DNA from: Oscillospiraceae bacterium
GTDB taxonomy: Bacteria; Bacillota; Clostridia; Oscillospirales; Acutalibacteraceae
Direction: 5' to 3'
DNA length: 64,000 nucleotides
Assembly (NCBI GenBank): GCA_015065785.1
Contig: SVPR01000004.1
Location: 1 to 64,000 of the forward strand
Position numbers and translations under genes: made by a program. The notes under the pieces are model-generated. The model had not been told where the DNA came from, searched no databases, and saw only the letters and a list, made by a program, of their open reading frames with translations. Shown piece by piece: positions 1-9,940 of the stretch (position 1 is its first letter; each line of letters begins with the position of its first letter).

Positions 1-82
1 ATTGTTGTGGAATAGTATTTGTAACCGGAATAAAAACCACTATATGTTGTGGTATGGAATGGTTGGTAAGTTTTGGTGGCGC

Positions 83-127
83 CTACGAACCAGTAGGTCA
101 GGGGTTCGAGTCCCTTCCAGCGCGCCA
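83..127 (+). pseudogene. 3' half of a tRNA-Arg(ACG)-like gene (anticodon loop CTACGAA, 3' anticodon stem CCAGT, T-arm, acceptor 3' strand, CCA); no matching 5' half in window
   Basis: CTACGAA-CCAGT-AGGTC-AGGGG-TTCGAGT-CCCTT-CCAGCGC-G-CCA; upstream sequence does not supply ACTGG (anticodon stem) or GCGCTGG (acceptor 5' strand). Confidence 0.7.
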
Positions 128-168
128 AAACAAAAATCCGTTCTCACAAGGGAACGGATTTTTGTTTT
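127..168 (+). terminator. Rho-independent-type terminator/hairpin after the tRNA fragment
   Basis: Perfect 17-bp inverted repeat AAAACAAAAATCCGTTC / GAACGGATTTTTGTTTT, 8-nt loop. Confidence 0.75.
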
Positions 169-170
169 GT

Positions 171-275
171 ATTATTCATTCTTCAATATTCATCATTCAT
201 TATTCTTTTGTGAAGAACGGATTTTCAATGAATAATGAATAATGAAATCGCTTTCGCTGATGAATGATGAATAAT
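171..275. repeat. Inverted 7-bp tandem arrays (ATTATTC-type then AATGAAT-type)
   Basis: ATTATTC|ATTCTTC|AATATTC|ATCATTC|ATTATTC at 171-205, then AATGAAT|AATGAAT|AATGAAA and GATGAAT|GATGAAT. Confidence 0.85.
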
Positions 276-278
276 TTC

Positions 279-320
279 AAAAAACGGACAACTCTCAACT
301 TTGAGAATTGCCCGTTTTTT
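279..320 (-). terminator. Terminator downstream of the metallophosphoesterase gene
   Basis: AAAAAACGG..ACTCTCAA-CTT-TGAGAATT..CCGTTTTTT. Confidence 0.75.
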
Positions 321-328
321 ATCTTCCA

Positions 329-2050
329 TTAGCCTTTAATATACTCTAAACCTTTAAATATATAAGTTAATATTGTTTTTAATCTTTCAATCAATTTTGC
401 AAATGAAAATTCAATCTCGCCTGCGATATTTATAAAACCATCTGCAGCACCTGTTCTTCCGTAACCTTTAATTGAGCCGTTGTTATCGGGAACATCGTCG
501 TCATTTGCAAAGCTGTCAAGAAGTGGTGAGGCAAGTGCTAACAAGAAGCTTTGTGCACCGTGAGAATAGCCTAAATCAAGCTCTAATTTTTCTGCTAACT
601 CATCAGGTGGTGTTGAGCCGTAAAGTGCAGTTATGGCAGTTGCCGCCACCATAAGTTCTTCTTCTGTGAGCATTGAAAGCTCAGTGTCTAAAATAAGGCA
701 CATTGTTCTTAAAAGGATTGTTACATCAGTTTCCATTAACGGATAATTTTCTTCACCTGAATAGTGTGCAGCAACAAGCTCTGTTGCTACATCCCAACCA
801 TCAACATAATCACTATCCGGAATAATAATTCCTTTCTGGAGTGCCATTTCCTGAACGCCACCCTCACCATAAAGAGGGGTGTTAAGAATATCATTTAAAG
901 CATCAACAGCTTTCCTTACAAGGTCATAGTAAAATGCGCCCTTGTCAATGCCCAATTGCTCATCCTGGAAGCCTCTTTCAAGACGCCACTCAATACCGTT
1001 CTTTAAGAACTTTTTAGCATAATCGTTCATACCCTTGTTCATTTCAGCAATATGAGCGTCTGTGTAACCGATTACATCATCTTTTAAATTTTCTGCATCA
1101 ATTTTTTCAATTGTTGCAGCTTCATAGGTAATTGTTTCATCAGACATTTCCATAATTCTGTATTGTAACGGATACATTGTAAGTGAGGTTGTAGCAAAGT
1201 CAGTAATCTGATTACCCTTTGTGCTTGTATATGTGTTGGCGTCACTGCAATGCTCGTGACCTGTGAACACTACCTTGATGCCTGCATTTGCAAATTTTTC
1301 TGCAGTTGAAAGGTGATTTCTGATAATAAAATCTTTACTTAAAAGGCTTTGAACAGGCATATGATCAAGAAGATTATGGTGCATCATTAAAATCGGGTAT
1401 TTACCCTCTTTGATTGCAAGCTTTGCTTGTTCTGTAACCCACTCAACTCTGTCAGATGTCATACCGTCGCCTGTTGAACGGTTAATATCACAGCTATCTG
1501 CTGCAATAAGACGATATTTTTCATTAAGTTCTGCTGTATAAGATAAATTGCCATCCATTGTGCTGAGTGCTTCATTAAAACCAAACTCATAATAAATTTC
1601 TCTGAAATCAGAAAGACCTGTTTCGCCTTCTTTAGTAGCATTTCCGGCATCGTGGTTACCATTTATAACATAAATCTGCTTTCCGGTTTCTTCTTCAAAT
1701 TTTTTGAATTTTTCTGCTACCTGCAAATGTTGCTCCTTGAATGCTCTGCCCTCATTAGAAATGTCGCCCGGAATTAAAATGAATTCTATTTTATCATTCT
1801 CAGCACATTGATTTAAAAATTCATCAATGATATATCTGCTTTCGTTTTCCATAGCGGCTCTGCGGTTTGCGTAACCGAAAATAGGGTCCTCTGAGAACCA
1901 TTCAAGCTCTTCTTCCTGAAATTCGTAATGTAAATCGGCTGATACTGCAAAAGTAGTATCAACAACAGACCACGCCGCATTTGCCGGTACAACAAACATT
2001 GTAACAGCGAATGTCAAGACAAGTATAACAGCTAATATCTTCTTCATCAT
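329..2050 (-). CDS. Secreted metallophosphoesterase (calcineurin-like)
   Basis: Signal peptide; motifs ADLHYE, GDISNEGR, GNHDAG, HHNLLDH, FTGHEHCSD. Confidence 0.85.
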   Translation of the reverse strand: MMKKILAVILVLTFAVTMFVVPANAAWSVVDTTFAVSADLHYEFQEEELEWFSEDPIFGYANRRAAMENESRYIIDEFLNQCAENDKIEFILIPGDISNEGRAFKEQHLQVAEKFKKFEEETGKQIYVINGNHDAGNATKEGETGLSDFREIYYEFGFNEALSTMDGNLSYTAELNEKYRLIAADSCDINRSTGDGMTSDRVEWVTEQAKLAIKEGKYPILMMHHNLLDHMPVQSLLSKDFIIRNHLSTAEKFANAGIKVVFTGHEHCSDANTYTSTKGNQITDFATTSLTMYPLQYRIMEMSDETITYEAATIEKIDAENLKDDVIGYTDAHIAEMNKGMNDYAKKFLKNGIEWRLERGFQDEQLGIDKGAFYYDLVRKAVDALNDILNTPLYGEGGVQEMALQKGIIIPDSDYVDGWDVATELVAAHYSGEENYPLMETDVTILLRTMCLILDTELSMLTEEELMVAATAITALYGSTPPDELAEKLELDLGYSHGAQSFLLALASPLLDSFANDDDVPDNNGSIKGYGRTGAADGFINIAGEIEFSFAKLIERLKTILTYIFKGLEYIKG

Positions 2051-2108
2051 ATACCACCTTTTTTAAATTAAGCGAAACCTTATACGCTATTTGAAAATAT
2101 ACAATTTT

Positions 2109-2137
2109 AATATAACAAAATTACCTGTTATTGTCAA
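2109..2137 (-). promoter_or_regulatory. Sigma-A-like promoter for the 329..2050 gene
   Basis: TTGACA-N17-TATATT on the minus strand. Confidence 0.6.
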
Positions 2138-2207
2138 TTAGTTCTCGAATTTTTCCCGTTTCATTATTACGAAAATATTAAGATTTGTTAAGAAACAGTA
2201 AATCGTA

Positions 2208-2236
2208 TTGACTGCATACTGCAATAATTGTAAAAT
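2208..2236 (+). promoter_or_regulatory. Sigma-A-like promoter for the ABC operon
   Basis: TTGACT-N17-TAAAAT upstream of 2358. Confidence 0.5.
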
Positions 2237-2357
2237 TGAAATATGACACGACGAAAGTTATTTTTAAAATGCAACAAAATGTAGCAAAGAAACATCTTAT
2301 TATATATAGACAAATTTTAATTTTCAATTTAAAATAAAAAACAAATAAGAAAGTCAG

Positions 2358-3266
2358 GTGACAAGGATGCTCGAAGTAAAATCATTAACTAAAAAATTCG
2401 GAGACTTTACAGCACTTCAGGACATTTCGCTCACTGTCGAGGACGGAAGCGTTTATGGTCTTGTTGGTTACAACGGTGCCGGTAAAACAACTCTTTTAAA
2501 AAACATTTCGGGTATTTACAAGCCGGAAAATGGCGAAGTGCTTTTTGACGGCAAAAATATTTTTGACAACGAAATAAAAAAAGAAGAAATATTCTTTATG
2601 CCTGATGACCTTTATTTTGGTGCTTACTCCACAATGAAGAAAATGGCTGACTTTTATAACGGATATTATAAAAGATTTAATTATGATACCTTTAATAAAT
2701 TAACCGAAGCCTTTGGGTTAGACCCTACAAAGCGAATTAACGGCTTTTCTAAAGGTATGCAAAGACAGGCAGAAATGGTTTTAGCCCTTTCTACTCACCC
2801 TAAATTGTTACTTCTTGACGAAAGCTTTGACGGAATTGACCCGCAAAAAAGAATATTTATGAAAGGTCTTTTAAAAGAAGCAATTAAAGAAAATAATATG
2901 TCAGTTATTATTTCTTCACACAACCTACAGGAATTAGAAAATCTTTGCGACCATATTGGAATTATAAACGGCAAAAAGATTTCTGTTACAGGCGCAGTTT
3001 CTGACCTTTCTTACGGCAAGACTAAGTTCCGTCTTGCATTCGCAAGAGAATTCACTCTCGAGGAATTTAAAGATATTCCTTGTGAAAGCCTTATTAAAGA
3101 CGGTCAATTAGCACTCTTTACAGTAAGCGGAAATACCGAAGAGGTCGAAAAACAAATCAAAAAATTAAAGCCTGCCGTTACAGAAAAAATCAATCTTTCT
3201 CTTGAAGAGATATTTATGCAGGAGATGAAAGGAGAAGACTATGACTACAAATCAATCCTCAACTAA
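2358..3266 (+). CDS. ABC transporter ATP-binding protein
   Basis: Walker A GYNGAGKTT; degenerate signature FSKGMQRQ; Walker B LLLLDE. Start may be the ATG at 2367. Confidence 0.9.
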   Translation: MTRMLEVKSLTKKFGDFTALQDISLTVEDGSVYGLVGYNGAGKTTLLKNISGIYKPENGEVLFDGKNIFDNEIKKEEIFFMPDDLYFGAYSTMKKMADFYNGYYKRFNYDTFNKLTEAFGLDPTKRINGFSKGMQRQAEMVLALSTHPKLLLLDESFDGIDPQKRIFMKGLLKEAIKENNMSVIISSHNLQELENLCDHIGIINGKKISVTGAVSDLSYGKTKFRLAFAREFTLEEFKDIPCESLIKDGQLALFTVSGNTEEVEKQIKKLKPAVTEKINLSLEEIFMQEMKGEDYDYKSILN

Positions 3267-5739
3267 TGCTTTTACATACACCTTAAAGTCAGGTCTTAAA
3301 GGACTTCCGCTTTTACCTGCAATCGCCAATTTAGGCTTGTTAAGCTTTTTTATGCTTCTTTATTCGGGAGCTGAGCTTTTAAACAAACAGCCTATTTATA
3401 ACGCCACAGGCGAAATCTCAGGTTATGTTTCTGCAAAGCAGAATTATATTTCATATTTCTTCTCAGACGAATATATGCTTATGCCCTGCCTTGTCTTAGT
3501 TGCTCTTTGCGGTCTTGCAATGGCAATCTGCACATTCAATTTTATCACCTCTAAAAAGCAGGTTAATGTTTTTTACAGCCTTGGTATAACACGAACAAAG
3601 CTCTTTTTGGGCAAATATATTTCCGGTGCTTCTCTTTTAGTTACATCAATTTTCTTGCCTTTATTCATTTTACTTATAATGAACCTTGCAACACTCGGCT
3701 TTTCAGGTATTGTTTTTAAAACTTTTTTCCTTTATTTGTTCTCATTTTTAGTTGTATCACTTTCTGCATTCACAATAACTGCAACCGTTTTCTCGTGCGT
3801 TGGTACAATTTTTGAGGCTGGTATTTTTTCAGGAATTATCCTCTTTTTACCGGATATAATTCTTTATGGTATTCAGACTATTATGTCTAACTGCCTTTAC
3901 GGTAACCCTTACGGCTTTAACTTTACACCTGCTAACAACAACAGCTGGGATAACTCTTATGTTGCAACTCTTTCAGAGCAATTTGAATTTACAAGTCCTG
4001 TATTTTTCGCAAAAACAGAGCTTTTAAAATTTGCAATAATTGAAAAATCAACAGATTCAGCAGTACAACAGATAATTGAAAAACCATCCTTTACAAATGT
4101 TATTTTATGGATTATTTTAACTGCTGTTATTGGGTTTATCGGGGTTAAACTCTTTAACAGACGCAAAGCAGAAATTGCAGGCTTTATAGGCACAAACAGA
4201 ATTTTAAATACATTCGTTTCATTCCTTGCAGGCTTCTTTGTTTTCGCTTTTGCGATTTATGTTGCAGAAGAGTTTATTATGGGTATTGTAATAGGCTTAA
4301 TTGCCTTTGCAATTATCCATTTAGGTCTCGAACTTGCAGTTTTAAGAGATTTGAAGAAATTTGTAAGAGGACTTTACAAATTACCTATTGGTCTTGTTGC
4401 GGTGAGTCTTTTTGCAGTTTCTATGAACACGGGCTTTTTCGGTTACTCTCAAAAGCTTCCAGATTTCGAAAAAATTAAAAGTGTTTCTGTTTCTATTGTA
4501 GGTGAAACCTCACAATATGGTTTATTTGGTGAGGATTCACACTTTATAACAGACCACAATTTATTCTTCACAAACAATCCCGGTGTTCTCACAGGCGAAA
4601 TGACTTCTGAAGAAGATATAAAAGCAGCCCTTAAAGCACACGAGTTAATTGCAAATTCAGATGAAAATGAAAGAACGCTCGAAAATGCTATTCAATTTTC
4701 TTACACCTTAAAAGACGGCTCTACATTTAAGCGTAACTTCAGCACCTCCACCCCAGCAGCTTACAGAGCTTTGCTTTATCTTGAAGAAAGCCAATATTTC
4801 AAAAATTCACTCCACGAGCTTTTCAAGGGGACAATTAAATTCCCTGACCCTAAAAATGCTGTTTATCTTTCTAACAGTGAGCAAACCCTTGCAACTGCGC
4901 AGTTCTCTTTAAGAGATTCATCTTCAACTGTAAATATTTATTCAAAATACCTTGACTCTTATGCTCACATTTCTTTCTCTGACAAAGACAGAGAAAAGCT
5001 CTTAACCGCACTTTATAACGATTTAATGAATCGTTCTGTAACTGATAAATACTACCCGGACTCATCACCTGTTGCGTTTATACGATTTGAGGGTAATTAC
5101 GACTCTGTTTATTGGGATATTATCGACACTGCAAACGGCGGAGGAAATTCTGACGATGTAGCAACCGAAAAGGAGCAATCAACTAAAAACACAAAGACAG
5201 AAATCATTATGAATGATTTTTCTTCTGACAAGGCGGATTTTTATATTTCAAGCTACTATAACCCATACCCGTTCTTTACAATTACACCTGATATGACAGA
5301 AACAATCAAGGCGTTAAAGAATTTAAAGCTTTATGATGACCTTATTAAAACACCAGATTTTGTTTCGGCTAAAATCATTCCATCATCTGTTGCCTACGAA
5401 GGCTCTTTTGCATCTGGTTTTGGTAATATACAACATTTTTTCTCACGATATTTTATATCAACATATACTGCAAAAGGCTACACAAATGTTGATGAATACG
5501 GCAACCCTGTTCAAGATGATTGGAGTCGTTACAACACAACAATCGACACAAAATTTGATGGCTTCGTTACTAACAATAGCAAGGACATAGAAAAGCTTTT
5601 AAGATATGCCTACACTGCTTACGAGCAGGATTCAACAGATAGTGGCTATTTTGTAACATTCTTCACATCAACAGGCGACGCTTCCCTTTGCTTTATTCCG
5701 GAGAATAAGCTACCGTCTGAATTTAAAGTGAAACTTTAA
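3241..5739 (+). CDS. ABC transporter permease-like multi-TM membrane protein
   Basis: 832 aa, many TM segments, start overlaps the end of the ATPase gene. Confidence 0.75.
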   Translation: MTTNQSSTNAFTYTLKSGLKGLPLLPAIANLGLLSFFMLLYSGAELLNKQPIYNATGEISGYVSAKQNYISYFFSDEYMLMPCLVLVALCGLAMAICTFNFITSKKQVNVFYSLGITRTKLFLGKYISGASLLVTSIFLPLFILLIMNLATLGFSGIVFKTFFLYLFSFLVVSLSAFTITATVFSCVGTIFEAGIFSGIILFLPDIILYGIQTIMSNCLYGNPYGFNFTPANNNSWDNSYVATLSEQFEFTSPVFFAKTELLKFAIIEKSTDSAVQQIIEKPSFTNVILWIILTAVIGFIGVKLFNRRKAEIAGFIGTNRILNTFVSFLAGFFVFAFAIYVAEEFIMGIVIGLIAFAIIHLGLELAVLRDLKKFVRGLYKLPIGLVAVSLFAVSMNTGFFGYSQKLPDFEKIKSVSVSIVGETSQYGLFGEDSHFITDHNLFFTNNPGVLTGEMTSEEDIKAALKAHELIANSDENERTLENAIQFSYTLKDGSTFKRNFSTSTPAAYRALLYLEESQYFKNSLHELFKGTIKFPDPKNAVYLSNSEQTLATAQFSLRDSSSTVNIYSKYLDSYAHISFSDKDREKLLTALYNDLMNRSVTDKYYPDSSPVAFIRFEGNYDSVYWDIIDTANGGGNSDDVATEKEQSTKNTKTEIIMNDFSSDKADFYISSYYNPYPFFTITPDMTETIKALKNLKLYDDLIKTPDFVSAKIIPSSVAYEGSFASGFGNIQHFFSRYFISTYTAKGYTNVDEYGNPVQDDWSRYNTTIDTKFDGFVTNNSKDIEKLLRYAYTAYEQDSTDSGYFVTFFTSTGDASLCFIPENKLPSEFKVKL

Positions 5740-5743
5740 ATTC

Positions 5744-5897
5744 AGAAAACAGGAAGCAGGAAACAGAAAACAGAGCTTCGCAAAAAACAAATTCACCTAT
5801 CATTTAAAGTTGGTCAAGTAATCAACTAAAAATGATAGGTGTTTTATTTTCAACTGTTTTCTGTTTTCTGTTTTCTGTTTCCTGCTTCCTGTTTTCT
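5744..5897. repeat. Nested inverted repeat: 30-bp perfect outer arms made of heptamers, 12-bp perfect inner hairpin
   Basis: Outer AGAAAACAGGAAGCAGGAAACAGAAAACAG (5744-5773) and its reverse complement (5868-5897); inner CACCTATCATTT (5794-5805)/AAATGATAGGTG (5830-5841). Confidence 0.9.
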
Positions 5898-6819
5898 ATC
5901 TTACTATCTTAGTTCCATCAAACACAATAACCCCGTGTCCGCTACCTGTTTTGCCACCGTTTAATACATGTTGCTTGAAAGCACGGCGCATTGATGTGTC
6001 ATCGTACCAATGCTTTGGTGATTTATAACCGGACTTTGCAAAAATTCTCCACGCATCGTTAAATTTATCTTTTGTCTCGCTTTTAATAATTTCAAAGTCA
6101 TTTATAAATTTAACTGTATTTGAATTTTCAGGTAAAATTTCTTTATTGCCCTCATAAAGAAGCCATGAGCCACATTCAAATATCATAAGTCCGTCTTCTC
6201 TTCTCTGGTCCTTAAAGAATTCATAAGCCTTTTTGTAAGCATCAAGGCGAATTTCATCTGTAAGCGGTACGCCTGATGACGGAATGTGAAAGCCGACTGT
6301 TTTGTCGCCTCTTTTAATTTTAACGCCTGCACTTGTAGTGAATTCATCAACCACACCGAATGTAGAATATTCAAACTGGAAGCGACCTAAAGCGAAACGG
6401 TTAAGCTCATAAAAGCCTGTGTTCCAGCTACCAACGAATGTACCATAAACCTCTTTGCATTCAACGCATTCCTTGAACTTATATTTTAAGTCCATTATTG
6501 TAGCCCAATAAATATCTTCACTGATACCCTTTTCTCTGTAAAGCTCTAACATCTTTTCACTTGCAACAATAAGCCACACAAAAGTCAGGCTATATTCCTT
6601 AACTCTGTAAAGTATAGCTAATTTTTTCATATCGTCACACATATCGCCAAAGTCGTGTGCCTTTGGTGTCATATATTTTTCTAAACTAGCCTGGAATCTT
6701 TTGGAAAAGCCTTTACTTTTTTCAATTTTTAATGCAATGCTTTCAAAAAGCTCAACTGCTTCTTTGGGAAGCTCTAATTTTTCTTCAACTAATTTAAAAT
6801 GTTCGTTTAAGTATTTCAT
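5896..6819 (-). CDS. Conserved hypothetical protein (307 aa; family not confidently recognised)
   Basis: Long ORF, no recognised catalytic motif. Confidence 0.7.
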   Translation of the reverse strand: MKYLNEHFKLVEEKLELPKEAVELFESIALKIEKSKGFSKRFQASLEKYMTPKAHDFGDMCDDMKKLAILYRVKEYSLTFVWLIVASEKMLELYREKGISEDIYWATIMDLKYKFKECVECKEVYGTFVGSWNTGFYELNRFALGRFQFEYSTFGVVDEFTTSAGVKIKRGDKTVGFHIPSSGVPLTDEIRLDAYKKAYEFFKDQRREDGLMIFECGSWLLYEGNKEILPENSNTVKFINDFEIIKSETKDKFNDAWRIFAKSGYKSPKHWYDDTSMRRAFKQHVLNGGKTGSGHGVIVFDGTKIVR

Positions 6820-6902
6820 AACATCTTCTCTTTCTTAAGGTACTTTTAAAACATTTATATTGTATATATTTTTAATTAAAAATTCAAGTATTTACGCAAA
6901 AT

Positions 6903-6937
6903 AAAAAGCAGAGAAGTCAAAAACTTCTCTGCTTTTT
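6903..6937 (-). terminator. Terminator downstream of HU gene
   Basis: AAAAAGCAGAGAAGT-caaaa-ACTTCTCTGCTTTTT. Confidence 0.8.
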
Positions 6938-6952
6938 ATACATTAAGTAAAA

Positions 6953-7228
6953 TTATTTGCTAACTGCGTCTTTGAGAGCTTTACCAGCTTTGAATGCAGG
7001 AACCTTTGTTGCAGCGATTTTGATTGTTTCGCCTGTTCTTGGGTTACGGCCTTCTTTAGCTGCTCTTTCACGAACTTCAAAAGTACCAAAGCCGATAAGT
7101 TGAACTTTGTCACCTTTAACGAGAGCGCCTTCGATTGCACCGAAAACTGCGTCTACAGCTGCTGCTGCATCTTTTTTTGTGAGTTCTGCAGAAGCTGCTA
7201 CTGCATTTACTAAATCTGTTTTGTTCAT
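6953..7228 (-). CDS. hup: HU family DNA-binding protein
   Basis: [11 protein letters not shown]...[34 protein letters not shown] upstream of ATG at 7228. Confidence 0.95.
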   Translation of the reverse strand: MNKTDLVNAVAASAELTKKDAAAAVDAVFGAIEGALVKGDKVQLIGFGTFEVRERAAKEGRNPRTGETIKIAATKVPAFKAGKALKDAVSK

Positions 7229-7309
7229 TTTTAAATCCTCCAATTAAAATAATTGATTTTTTTATTACCAAAAGACGAAAACTTAATATCCGTCTTCATT
7301 TTGGACTTC

Positions 7310-8113
7310 TTATCTCTCTAACATTTTAACAGATTCCCAAAGTTTGTCAAGTGTTTCTATAGAAGAAGTTTTCATATCAATGTTTTTTTCTTCTGCTAAC
7401 CTCTCAACTGCGGTGTATCTTCTCATAAATTTCTGTGTCGCTTTTTCTAATGCACTTTCTGCATTGCAGTCACAAAAACGAGCAACATTAACTGCTGAAA
7501 AGAGTAAATCACCAAGCTCATCTTCTATTCTGTCTTTATTGCCGGAGTTAAAAGCTTCTTTAAGCTCTTCAGTTTCTTCAAGCACTTTACTGAATGCACC
7601 GTCTGCACTGGGCCAGTCAAAGCCTGCCTTTTTTGCTTTACTCTGAACTTTTTGTGCTTTCATAAGTGCCGGGAATGTCTTGGGAATTGCCGCCATAGCA
7701 ACGCTTTGTGTTGTCTGGCTCTTGGTCTGACGCTTTATAGTATCCCAATTGCTTAAAACCTCATCAGTACTATTTACAGTAACATCTGAGAAAACATGAG
7801 GATGACGAGTAATAAGCTTTTTGCAAATTCCGTCAGTAACATTATTTATATCAAAGTCACTATCTTCTTTTGAGATTTGTGCGTGGAACACAACCTGCAA
7901 AAGAACATCGCCCAATTCCTCTTCTAAAAGAACTTTATTCTCTGTGTCGATAGCTTCTAACACTTCATAAGTTTCTTCTAAAAAATCTTCTCTTATTGAT
8001 TTGTGGTTTTGCTCCATATCCCACGGGCAACCACCTGGGGAACGAAGAATTTTCACAATTTCAACAAGGTCATTAAAATTATAATTTTCTTTGAATTCAA
8101 AATTTACTAGCAT
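7310..8113 (-). CDS. mazG: Nucleoside triphosphate pyrophosphohydrolase MazG
   Basis: LRSPGGCPWDMEQNHKSIREDFLEETYEVLEAID and EELGDVLLQVVFHA. Confidence 0.93.
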   Translation of the reverse strand: MLVNFEFKENYNFNDLVEIVKILRSPGGCPWDMEQNHKSIREDFLEETYEVLEAIDTENKVLLEEELGDVLLQVVFHAQISKEDSDFDINNVTDGICKKLITRHPHVFSDVTVNSTDEVLSNWDTIKRQTKSQTTQSVAMAAIPKTFPALMKAQKVQSKAKKAGFDWPSADGAFSKVLEETEELKEAFNSGNKDRIEDELGDLLFSAVNVARFCDCNAESALEKATQKFMRRYTAVERLAEEKNIDMKTSSIETLDKLWESVKMLER

Positions 8114-8143
8114 ATTTTTACATCCTCATATAACGAATACATT

Positions 8144-9928
8144 TTACCCTAAAAGTTTATATTTTTCAAGTATTTCTGCGATTTTTTCTCCTTTTGGAAG
8201 CATTAAAACATCATCTTTTACGATTGTTTTAGAAAGCAATATACAAACTGCATAAACTACTACTGCAATTATTATTGAAATACCACAAGCGAGTGTTCCG
8301 CTGTTCAATCTGCTTCCGGCATCGCCAAAGACTAAATAGGTGCTGACAAGCTCGTAAGTACCCCAGGCGGCAGTACCACAAAGTACAGCGGATATAAGAG
8401 GTTTAATTAAAACTGTTTTCCAATCAAGCTTAATTCCCGTTTCTTTTTTAAGCACAGCATAGTCATAAAAAATACAGAAAAGATAGAAACAGCCTGAACT
8501 GAAAACTGCACCTAAAATATTTATTTCAGGAATACCGATTAAAATATAGTTAAACGCAATTTTAAAGCCACAACCAATAGCAAGAGCCTTTGCAGGAACA
8601 TCTGCTCTGCCAATAGCCTGTAAAATGTTGGTAAGTGGTGAAGAAAGCGTGTGAATACCCATCATAAGTCCGTAAAGAGCCAATATAGGCGCCGCTACTG
8701 CAATACCTGACTCATTTTCACTACCCTGATAGAACACTGTTAAAATAGGCTCTGCAAGGGCAAAAAAGCCGATACCTGCAGGTAACGCAATTAACATACT
8801 CATTCTGAAAACAGTATTTACTGTATTCTCTACTGTCTTAAACTCGCGTTTTGCCATTGCTGAAGAAATAACAGGAATAGCACTGACACCTAATGTCATC
8901 ATAATTGTGGGCACAAGATTTCTGAAATCGAGAGTTACATCATAAGCACCATAAAGGAAAGTGTGAATATTTTCTCTTACAATTTCACCGGCATTTATAG
9001 ATTCACCATAGATACTCATAATTGTATCATAGCTTTTTTCAACAACAGTTGAAAGTCTGTTCTGAATCATTATTGTATCTATAACATTGGTTATGTTTAT
9101 AACAACTGAGCTGATAGCTGTAGGCACTGCAATTGCAATAATATCCTTTACAGTAGATTTTCTGCTTTGCGGAAGCGGTGAATTAACAAGCATTTCTTTA
9201 GTTATGCCGTCTTTTTTGAATTTATGCCTCAGCATTACATAGATAGTACCTGCCACAGTACCTAAGGTAACGCCAAAGACTGCCGCCGCTGCAGCGAGTG
9301 CATAAACAATTGCCCCGTCTGCTTCGGTTTTAACTTCAATTCCGAATACAGAGCCTGTTGAGGCAATCTGCTTTGTGCCATAATCAAGCACCACAAAGCT
9401 TAGCGAAAGACCAAAAACAAGCTTACCTAAAGACTCAAGTACCTGCGAAATTGCAGTCGGGAACATATTGTTAAGACCCTCGTAATAGCCACGATAAGTA
9501 CTCATAACACAGCAGAAAAGCACGCAAGGCGCAATGCAATATATGCTGTAAAGTGACATTGGTGATTTTACTGACGCAGAGTAAGGCTCTGCAAGGAATA
9601 ATAAAACTGCCGTACCGATTACACCTAATGCTAAAAACAATGGGAATGTTACTTTAAAAACCTGCTTTACATCACGGTATCTGCCTAAAGCAACATTTTT
9701 TGAAACTATTGCAGAAACTGCAACAGGAAGCCCCGCCATTGAAATTGCATAAACAGGTGTATAAATATTATAAGCAGATGCAAAATAACCTCTGCCTAAT
9801 GAACCGATGATACCTGTAAGCGGAATTTTATAAATTGCGCCTATAACCTTAACAAGTGCCGTTGCTACAACTAAAATCATAGCGCCATTAAGCACATTTT
9901 GTTTTTTCATAGCCTTATCTTGAGCCAA
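8144..9928 (-). CDS. Polysaccharide biosynthesis/SpoVB-like MOP-superfamily flippase
   Basis: Multi-TM; N-terminal GAMILVVATALVKVIGAIYKIPLTGIIG typical of SpoVB; next to mazG. Confidence 0.85.
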   Translation of the reverse strand: MAQDKAMKKQNVLNGAMILVVATALVKVIGAIYKIPLTGIIGSLGRGYFASAYNIYTPVYAISMAGLPVAVSAIVSKNVALGRYRDVKQVFKVTFPLFLALGVIGTAVLLFLAEPYSASVKSPMSLYSIYCIAPCVLFCCVMSTYRGYYEGLNNMFPTAISQVLESLGKLVFGLSLSFVVLDYGTKQIASTGSVFGIEVKTEADGAIVYALAAAAAVFGVTLGTVAGTIYVMLRHKFKKDGITKEMLVNSPLPQSRKSTVKDIIAIAVPTAISSVVINITNVIDTIMIQNRLSTVVEKSYDTIMSIYGESINAGEIVRENIHTFLYGAYDVTLDFRNLVPTIMMTLGVSAIPVISSAMAKREFKTVENTVNTVFRMSMLIALPAGIGFFALAEPILTVFYQGSENESGIAVAAPILALYGLMMGIHTLSSPLTNILQAIGRADVPAKALAIGCGFKIAFNYILIGIPEINILGAVFSSGCFYLFCIFYDYAVLKKETGIKLDWKTVLIKPLISAVLCGTAAWGTYELVSTYLVFGDAGSRLNSGTLACGISIIIAVVVYAVCILLSKTIVKDDVLMLPKGEKIAEILEKYKLLG

Positions 9929-9940
9929 TTATCTCACCTC

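Noticed and set aside
2-242. ORFs of 77 and 62 aa at the left edge
   Set aside because: They read through the tRNA-Arg fragment and the heptamer repeats; low-complexity translation and no credible protein features.
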